Source of the DNA: Dehalococcoidales bacterium
Lineage (GTDB): Bacteria; Chloroflexota; Dehalococcoidia; Dehalococcoidales; UBA5760
NCBI GenBank assembly: GCA_028717305.1
Contig: JAQUOC010000034.1
Coordinates: forward strand, 1 to 11,780
DNA: 11,780 nt
Direction: 5' to 3'
Part shown: one piece after another, positions 7,081 to 11,780 of the stretch
How positions within the stretch are numbered: the first letter of the stretch is position 1
How the letters are laid out: each line of letters opens with the position of its first letter
The notes under the pieces: model-generated
Databases searched by the model: none
Told to the model about the DNA's origin: nothing
What the model saw: only the letters and a program-made list of their open reading frames with translations
Program-made: the position numbers and the translations under genes

Positions 7081-9864
7081 ATGCAATCTAGCAAAAATCA
7101 GAATAGTCCCATTCTTATGGAAAGCTCTGGAACTAACTGGCACAATATTCCGGGGCAAGAAGCCCTGGCGAAGACCGGTTCCCGGATTTCCGGCCTGATC
7201 GAGAATGAAGCCAAAGAACGTATTATCCGGTATGGTGCCAATGAACTGGTAGGCAAGAAACAGACTCCTCTGATTGTGGTCTTCCTGCGGCAGTTTCGCA
7301 GTCCTATGATCTACGTTTTACTTGCTGCCGGCATTATTTCTCTGCTGTCGCAGTTCTTTACTGGCCAGGAGCATTTCATCGATGCGATAGTGATTTTCGG
7401 CGTTATTGTGCTTAATGCCGTAATCGGGACGTTACAGGAAGGCAGGGCTGAGAAAGCGATGGAAGCGCTGCTGGAGATGGCTGCGCCGAAAGCTAAAGTG
7501 AGGCGTAACGGTAACATCGAGACCATACCGGCCCGCCAGATTGTCCCCGGCGATATCGTGCTGTTCGAAGCGGGGGATAAAGTACCCGTCGATGTCAGGC
7601 TGCTGGAGAGTGCCAACCTGAAGGTCAATGAATCAGCCCTGACCGGAGAGTCCGTCCCGGTGGAGAAACAGCTTGCCCCCGTACCGGAAGATGCCATTAT
7701 TGCCGAAAGGACAAATATGCTCTTTATGAGCACTATTATTACCAGTGGCAGAGCGGTTGGAGTAGCGGTACTGACCGGTATGGCAACCGAGATCGGGAAG
7801 ATAGCTACCGGTCTGGCTGAAGTCAAACAGGAAGAGACGCCGCTGCAGAGAAATATCAAGAAGCTCAGCCGATACCTGGTATTCGTCTTCCTGGGGGTTA
7901 GTGTACTGCTGGTAGTAATCGGTTTACGCCAGGGGCTGGGGTTGTTTGATCTGTTCATGCTGGCAATCTCGGCAGCCGTGGCTTCCATTCCCGAAGGTTT
8001 GCCGGCCGTGGTGACCGTAGTCCTGGCGATAGGTATGCGGTCGATGGCACGCCGTAACGCCATTGTCCGTAAACTGGTGGCCGTAGAGACCCTGGGCTCC
8101 GCTACAGTTATTTGTTCGGACAAGACCGGCACGCTGACCTTGAATCAGATGACTGTCCGCAGGATTTATGCTGGTGGCAGGTTTATCGAGCTCACCGGCG
8201 AGGGTTATGAGCCGAAGGGTGAATTCAGGCAGGATGGGGAAAAGATCGACCCTGCAGAAGATGACCAGATCATGCTGCTGCTGCGGGCTGGTGCTCTCTG
8301 TAATGATGCGTCCCTGACCAGGAACATCGAGAAATACGGGATTTTTGGCGATCCTACCGAAGGGGCTCTGGTGGTAGCGGCTGCCAAAGCTGACCTGAAT
8401 AAAGCCGATTTGGAGAAGGCCTATCCGCGGCAAGATGAGCTTCCTTTTGCCAGTGAAAAACAGTATATGGTCACCCTGCATTATATGGCCACGCTGCATT
8501 CCGAAGCGGGGCATAAAACGGCTTTCATAAAAGGTTCGGTGGAGAAAATCCTCTCCTACAGCAAATCTATTCTCAAAAACGGCCGGGTGGTGGGTATTAC
8601 GGAGTCCGATTACGCAGCGGTTTCTGAAACCGCCATGAATATGGGTAAAGATGCCCTCAGGGTGATTGCCCTGGCCTACCGTGATTTCCCCGAGAAGTCG
8701 GACAAATTGACCGAAGCGGAGATTCAGGATAACCTGACCTTCATCGGCCTGGCCGGTATGTCGGACCCGCCCCGGCAGGAGGCTAAAGAAGCGGTCGCTT
8801 TATGCAAACAGGCCGGCATCAAGGTGAAGATGATCACCGGCGATAACAGGATAACTGCGGAATCGGTGGCGCGCCAGGTTGGTCTTCCTCCGGGTAGAGC
8901 GGTAACGGGTGCCGATCTGCAGAAGATGAGCGATGAGGAGCTGGCCAATGAGATCAAAGATATCTCGGTTTTTGCCCGCATCGAACCGCTGCATAAGATG
9001 AGGATCGTGAACGCTCTCAAGGCCAACGGGGAAATCGTGGCGATGACCGGAGATGGCGTCAATGACGCTCCGGCACTGAAAGCGGCCGATATCGGCGTTG
9101 CTATGGGTGTCGCCGGAACAGATGTCTCCAAAGAAGCCAGCGATATGGTCCTGGCGGACGATAACTTCGCTTCCGTAGTATCGGCGGTCGATGAAGGCAG
9201 GGCTATTTTCAACCGGCTGAGGAACGTTCTTTTCTATACCTTGAATACCAATTTAGGTGAGCTGGTTACTCTGGTACTGGCCCTGGTGTTTATCGGCCAG
9301 TCACCTTTGCTGGCGGTGCAGATTCTCTGGATCAATCTGGTCACGGATACGGCCGGAGATATTCCGCTCGGTATGGAACCGAAATTCGGTGATGAATTGA
9401 AGCAGCCGCCCCGCCACCCCGGAGTAGGCCTGATTTATCCCGGGCTGTTCGTGCGGACGATGGTTATGGCAGCGCTGATCGGCCTGGGTACCTTCCTGAT
9501 CTTCCGCTGGGCCGAAGCCAGAATGAGTATCGAGGAGGCCCGGACGCTGGCTTTCTGTACCATCGTGGCTTGTGAGTGGTTTATGGCTTTCAGCGCCCGC
9601 TCCGATGAACATACGGTATTCAGGCTGGGCGTTTTCCGTAACCGTGCCCTGGTACTGTCTATCGGTCTGGCGGTGGTATTGCAGATTGCGGTGGTCTACG
9701 TACCATTCATGCAGGCGGCTTTCGGTACCGTTCCGCTGACTTTGACCGAATGGGGCGTCGTGGTTCTGGCTGCCGGAGGGCTATTTGCCATCGAGGAACT
9801 GCGTAAAGTCATCTCTCCCAAACTCTATAGCTTTGGCAAGTATAAGCCGCTCAAGAGTAATTGA
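7081..9864 (+). CDS. Cation-transporting P-type ATPase, type IIA (probable Ca2+ pump)
   Basis: The 927-residue membrane pump has all P-type landmarks: TGES (188-191), PEGLP in M4 (304-308), the phosphorylated Asp347 in DKTGT, KGSVE (484-488, usually KGAPE), MITGDN (584-589) and GDGVND (657-662). Ten membrane segments can be placed, roughly at 64-90, 98-118, 264-283, 288-318, 714-738, 743-765, 783-808, 822-838, 852-874 and 887-905. Residues equivalent to both Ca2+ sites of SERCA are present: Val300, Ala301, Ile303 and Glu305 in M4; Asn724 and Glu727 in M5; Asn752, Thr755 and Asp756 in M6; Glu832 in M8. This supports ATP-driven Ca2+ export over Mg2+ or Na+/K+ transport, by inference. The ATG at 7081 has GGAG (7069-7072) 8 bp upstream. 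Odd feature: a six-codon tandem duplication ([12 protein letters not shown], 462-473) in the nucleotide-binding domain. The gene ends 14 bp from a convergent gene. Confidence 0.95.
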   Translation: MQSSKNQNSPILMESSGTNWHNIPGQEALAKTGSRISGLIENEAKERIIRYGANELVGKKQTPLIVVFLRQFRSPMIYVLLAAGIISLLSQFFTGQEHFIDAIVIFGVIVLNAVIGTLQEGRAEKAMEALLEMAAPKAKVRRNGNIETIPARQIVPGDIVLFEAGDKVPVDVRLLESANLKVNESALTGESVPVEKQLAPVPEDAIIAERTNMLFMSTIITSGRAVGVAVLTGMATEIGKIATGLAEVKQEETPLQRNIKKLSRYLVFVFLGVSVLLVVIGLRQGLGLFDLFMLAISAAVASIPEGLPAVVTVVLAIGMRSMARRNAIVRKLVAVETLGSATVICSDKTGTLTLNQMTVRRIYAGGRFIELTGEGYEPKGEFRQDGEKIDPAEDDQIMLLLRAGALCNDASLTRNIEKYGIFGDPTEGALVVAAAKADLNKADLEKAYPRQDELPFASEKQYMVTLHYMATLHSEAGHKTAFIKGSVEKILSYSKSILKNGRVVGITESDYAAVSETAMNMGKDALRVIALAYRDFPEKSDKLTEAEIQDNLTFIGLAGMSDPPRQEAKEAVALCKQAGIKVKMITGDNRITAESVARQVGLPPGRAVTGADLQKMSDEELANEIKDISVFARIEPLHKMRIVNALKANGEIVAMTGDGVNDAPALKAADIGVAMGVAGTDVSKEASDMVLADDNFASVVSAVDEGRAIFNRLRNVLFYTLNTNLGELVTLVLALVFIGQSPLLAVQILWINLVTDTAGDIPLGMEPKFGDELKQPPRHPGVGLIYPGLFVRTMVMAALIGLGTFLIFRWAEARMSIEEARTLAFCTIVACEWFMAFSARSDEHTVFRLGVFRNRALVLSIGLAVVLQIAVVYVPFMQAAFGTVPLTLTEWGVVVLAAGGLFAIEELRKVISPKLYSFGKYKPLKSN
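8464..8499 (+). repeat. 18-bp in-frame tandem duplication inside the P-type ATPase gene
   Basis: TATATGGTCACCCTGCAT (8464-8481) is followed directly by TATATGGCCACGCTGCAT (8482-8499), identical at 16 of 18 positions. It encodes YMVTLH then YMATLH. In related pumps the FxSEKxYMATLH stretch occurs once, so the extra copy looks like a relatively recent slippage event that kept the frame. Confidence 0.85.
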
Positions 9865-9878
9865 GCGCTGCTTTGACC

Positions 9879-10775
9879 TTACCGGTATACTGCTGACCCA
9901 TTGGTGGTATAGATTTTGCTCTTTTCGATGAATATTTCGGGGTGTTCTTCTACAACACTATTGAGATTGATATCAGTGTATCTCAGGTAAATATTTCCGT
10001 GTATACTGGCGGGGTCCCAATCTGCGAGTGGAATCTCCCGGCCTATGAATGTGCGATTCCTGTCTATCATGCCCTGACTCTCCAGCACACGTGGTCCCGG
10101 CCATGATCCGGAGTATATGGGCTCCTGCCCTTTGGTATGCTGGCCTAGCCATTGGGCGGCGTGAGAGTCCTGGTTGTGCACGTACCAGAGCTGATATTCA
10201 CTGCCTGCCGAGTTGAGAACCATTGAGACTGGTTGGTCAAACACCTGGTACATCGTACCGGTAGTGCACATAAAGAAAGGTACCAGCACGAGGAGGGCAA
10301 TCACGTAGGCTTGTGTTTTCAACCACCTGGCTACTGTAATACTCTCGATGGCGAAGAAGGGGGACAGGACAGCCAGTGCCTGGAAGTATGTCCTCTCCAT
10401 GGAATAGCCCTGCGATACATAGGGGACGATAACGGTAATTACCACTATCAGGCTGCATGCCAGGGTTAAAATGATGTATTCCATCTCGAACCGGGAGCAT
10501 AAATAATCAGGCTTGTTTTCTACAGGTCGGCGAGTGACGATAGTTCTCCTGTATTTTGCTATGGTGCTCAATACGCCCGTAGCAACAAGGGCTAGTGTGA
10601 GCCAGGAGAAAAGAACACGTATCTTTTGTGGAATGGTGGATAATCCCTCACCCACGGCGGTGGTAATGGTAGAACCTCTGGAATCGAGCAAAAACCAGTT
10701 GTGGAGATTGGCGAAGGTTTTTTCAATAAATGTCACACCGGCGGTAAAGGCCCCTTGTGTTGCCTGACTATACAA
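9879..10775 (-). CDS. DUF2206-like membrane protein, probable C-terminal remnant of a longer gene
   Basis: The frame encodes 298 residues if TTG 10775 is used. About four membrane segments are visible (53-73, 98-120, 130-150, 154-175). A soluble C-terminal part follows, containing AAQWLGQHTKGQEPIYSGSW, GNIYLRYTDIN and a terminal SKIYTTNGSAVYR. The end resembles the IY-nNG-x-IY termini of DUF2206/multi-pass envelope-glycan membrane proteins; this is from memory and moderately sure. Such proteins are usually two to three times longer with many more N-terminal membrane segments. Here the frame stays open upstream to a TAG at 10884-10886 but contains no ATG or GTG, and TTG 10775 has no ribosome site, so the first half is probably lost. 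It may be a non-expressed relic. The gene converges on the P-type ATPase (14-bp gap) and diverges from the DUF1616 gene. Function is not known. Confidence 0.6.
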   Translation of the reverse strand: MYSQATQGAFTAGVTFIEKTFANLHNWFLLDSRGSTITTAVGEGLSTIPQKIRVLFSWLTLALVATGVLSTIAKYRRTIVTRRPVENKPDYLCSRFEMEYIILTLACSLIVVITVIVPYVSQGYSMERTYFQALAVLSPFFAIESITVARWLKTQAYVIALLVLVPFFMCTTGTMYQVFDQPVSMVLNSAGSEYQLWYVHNQDSHAAQWLGQHTKGQEPIYSGSWPGPRVLESQGMIDRNRTFIGREIPLADWDPASIHGNIYLRYTDINLNSVVEEHPEIFIEKSKIYTTNGSAVYR

Positions 10776-10812
10776 ACGTTTAGGCCGGATGCACCATGTT
10801 GGCAGAACCGGG

Positions 10813-10841
10813 TTGACAGTGCAATTATACGGGTGTATAAA
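10813..10841 (+). promoter_or_regulatory. Near-consensus sigma70 promoter for the DUF1616 gene
   Basis: A perfect TTGACA (10813-10818), a 17-bp spacer and TATAAA (10836-10841) form one of the best promoter matches in the window. The start would be near 10848, giving a leader of about 60 nt before the ATG at 10907. It lies inside the start-less open frame upstream of the DUF2206-like remnant. Confidence 0.7.
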
Positions 10842-10906
10842 AGTTTCAGATATCGGGAAGGCGTCGGCATAAGCCTGAGGAAGCTAACGTGAGTCATTGA
10901 TTCGGT

Positions 10907-11359
10907 ATGATTAATGTTTCGAGTGTTCGTGATAAGGTATTAACCGCTGTTTTGATAGCTGCTGTAGCGGGGGCGGCAGGCATGCTGGGCTATACCATCG
11001 CTCACCCGCCGAACCCGGAGAGATATACCGAGTTTTACATCTTGGGACCGGAGGGTAAGGCTGCCGATTATCCCCAGGAGTTAGGGGTAGGGGAGGAGGG
11101 CCGGGTGATTGTGGGTATTGTTAACCGGGAGCAAGCGGCGCTGAGCTACCGTCTGGAAATAAGGACGGACGGTGTGATTTCCGGTGGGATAGAGGGAGTG
11201 CAGCTTGAGCCTGACCAGAAGTGGGAGGAGGAGGTGGCGTTTATTCTGGACAGGATAGGCGATCAGCAGAAAGTAGAGTTCCTGTTGTACCGGCAGGGCG
11301 AGGACGAGGTCTACGAGAGCCTCTACCTTTGGGTGGATGTTGAGGACGTAGCTGCTTAG
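10907..11359 (+). CDS. DUF1616 domain-containing single-pass membrane protein
   Basis: The 150-residue protein has a short cytoplasmic N-terminus, one membrane segment (about 11-31) and an extracytoplasmic beta-rich domain. The signature RYTEFYILGPEGKAADYPQ (39-57) and VGEEGRVIVGIVNRE (61-75) is that of DUF1616. Full-length DUF1616 proteins often have several N-terminal membrane helices; this is the short form with one anchor. Function is unknown; I recall relatives in archaea and Dehalococcoidia occurring near envelope polysaccharide genes, consistent with the adjacent DUF2206-like remnant. ATG 10907 is the first start after an in-frame TGA at 10898-10900; no good ribosome site precedes it, which may mean weak translation. 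Expression is probably driven by the promoter at 10813-10841. The gene ends 30 bp before the 3' end of the convergent tRNA gene. Confidence 0.85.
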   Translation: MINVSSVRDKVLTAVLIAAVAGAAGMLGYTIAHPPNPERYTEFYILGPEGKAADYPQELGVGEEGRVIVGIVNREQAALSYRLEIRTDGVISGGIEGVQLEPDQKWEEEVAFILDRIGDQQKVEFLLYRQGEDEVYESLYLWVDVEDVAA

Positions 11360-11389
11360 AAGTGCTTCCTTATCCCCTCTTGTTTTTGA

Positions 11390-11464
11390 TGGAGCCAGCG
11401 GTCGGATTCGAACCGACGGCCAGCGGTTTACGAAACCGCTGCTCTACCACTGAGCTACGCTGGC
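11390..11464 (-). tRNA. tRNA-Thr (anticodon CGT)
   Basis: A complete cloverleaf can be folded on the minus strand. The 7-bp acceptor stem is GCCAGCG/CGCTGGC (11458-11464 with 11394-11400). The D stem is GCTC/GAGC with loop AGTGGTA. The anticodon stem is GCGGT/ACCGC around loop TTCGTAA, with anticodon CGT at 11430-11432. The variable loop has 5 nt, and the T stem is GTCGG/CCGAC with loop TTCGAAT. The discriminator is U (11393) and the 3' CCA is encoded (11390-11392). It reads ACG threonine codons. The 5' end is only 15 bp from the stop codon of an integrase on the same strand. Confidence 0.97.
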
Positions 11465-11479
11465 AGTTAAAGCTAATTC

Positions 11480-11780
11480 TCAATAAGTTGGCGACAAATT
11501 GGCGACAGAATTTCTATTTACCCCCGCGGGCAGAACTTCGTCCAACAGCGCCATAGCATCCTCTTGCATCCCGCTTATTATATGGCTATAGACGTCCATT
11601 GTAAAGGCTACCGAGCTATGTCCCAGGGCTTCGGAGATTACTTTGGGCTTTGCCCCGCGTAGTAACATAAGACTGGCAAAGGTGTGTCTCAGATCGTGAA
11701 ACCTTACCCCCTCCAAGCCCGCTTGTTTGGCCATTCTGGTGAAAGCATGAGTCAAAACACATGGGTCAATAGGCTTGATT
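11480..11780 (-). CDS. Tyrosine recombinase/integrase, C-terminal part, cut by window edge
   Basis: The last 99 residues of a phage/ICE-type tyrosine recombinase are visible; the rest lies to the right. Catalytic-domain motifs are HDLRHTFASL (His and Arg of the R-H-R set), LGHSS (second His) and MDVYSH, whose Tyr is the nucleophile. The preceding THAFTRMAKQAGL and the spacing match integrases of the Tn916/phage class (PF00589). The enzyme should insert and excise its element at a specific attachment site, cytoplasmic on DNA. The gene ends with the tail NSVANLSPTY and a TGA at 11480-11482, 15 bp before the 5' end of tRNA-Thr, on the same strand. Integrases next to tRNA genes usually mark the end of an integrated element. 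The body of the element would extend rightwards, outside the window. Confidence 0.93.
   Translation of the reverse strand, partial: IKPIDPCVLTHAFTRMAKQAGLEGVRFHDLRHTFASLMLLRGAKPKVISEALGHSSVAFTMDVYSHIISGMQEDAMALLDEVLPAGVNRNSVANLSPTY
11488..11507. repeat. Two TTGGCGACA direct repeats at 11-bp spacing in the integrase tail
   Basis: TTGGCGACA occurs at 11488-11496 and 11499-11507, an 11-bp period (about one helical turn), 24-43 bp from the tRNA 5' end. The repeat lies inside the last integrase codons. The position would suit recombinase or excisionase binding next to an attachment site, but it may be fortuitous. Confidence 0.4.

Noticed and set aside
7311..8132. A 273-codon minus-strand frame opposite the P-type ATPase
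   Set aside because: It is Ser/Thr/Ala-rich low-complexity translation typical of the antisense of a real gene and has no motif; the ATPase reading is certain.
11362..11556. A 64-codon plus-strand frame containing EPAVGFEPTASGLRNRCSTTELRW
   Set aside because: This is the familiar spurious translation of a tRNA gene read antisense; the stretch is fully explained by tRNA-Thr and the integrase 3' end.
1..11780. CRISPR arrays, rRNA, insertion-sequence transposases, toxin-antitoxin pairs or defence genes
   Set aside because: I searched by eye on both strands and saw no spaced repeat array, transposase motifs or defence-type proteins; the only mobile-element gene is the partial integrase.

Overview
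The window looks like a chromosomal segment of a strictly anaerobic bacterium, most plausibly a Chloroflexota member of the Dehalococcoidia type. This is inferred from gene content: a corrinoid-activating ASKHA/ferredoxin protein, an actinobacterial-like (group III) phosphofructokinase, a DUF1616 protein beside a DUF2206-like membrane protein fragment, and a soluble PAS-PAS NarL-type kinase. No rRNA or other decisive phylogenetic marker is present, so the assignment is tentative.

Layout. (1) 1-516, minus strand: the N-terminal part of a TRAP-type substrate-binding lipoprotein, cut by the window edge. (2) 517-959: non-coding, with an 11-bp perfect hairpin and a 14-bp tandem repeat. (3) 960-3251, minus strand: a two-component pair, response regulator first and soluble histidine kinase second, behind a strong promoter-like sequence. 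(4) 3470-9864, plus strand: a collinear run of four genes: 6-phosphofructokinase, ASKHA/DUF4445 corrinoid-activation-type protein, YfcE/MJ0936-like metallophosphoesterase (2 bp behind the ASKHA gene), and a SERCA-type Ca2+ P-type ATPase. (5) 9879-10775, minus strand: a C-terminal remnant of a DUF2206-like membrane protein, convergent with the ATPase. (6) 10907-11359, plus strand: a short DUF1616 membrane-anchored protein behind a near-consensus sigma70 promoter. (7) 11390-11464, minus strand: tRNA-Thr(CGT). Only 15 bp upstream of its 5' end lies the 3' end of a tyrosine-recombinase integrase (11480-11780, cut by the window edge), so the right end is probably the boundary of an integrated mobile element.

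How the genes work together. The divergent 3252-3469 region separates the signalling pair from the phosphofructokinase-led run and carries a promoter candidate for each direction. The PFK, ASKHA protein, phosphoesterase and Ca2+ pump share a strand and could share a transcript, but no single pathway obviously unites them. The ASKHA protein normally needs a corrinoid protein and methyltransferase, which are not in the window.

I do not see a convincing new biological system here. The points most worth checking are the integrase/tRNA-Thr junction (unusual polarity, no room for a tRNA promoter), the start-less DUF2206 remnant with a promoter inside its open frame, and an 18-bp in-frame tandem duplication in the P-type ATPase.
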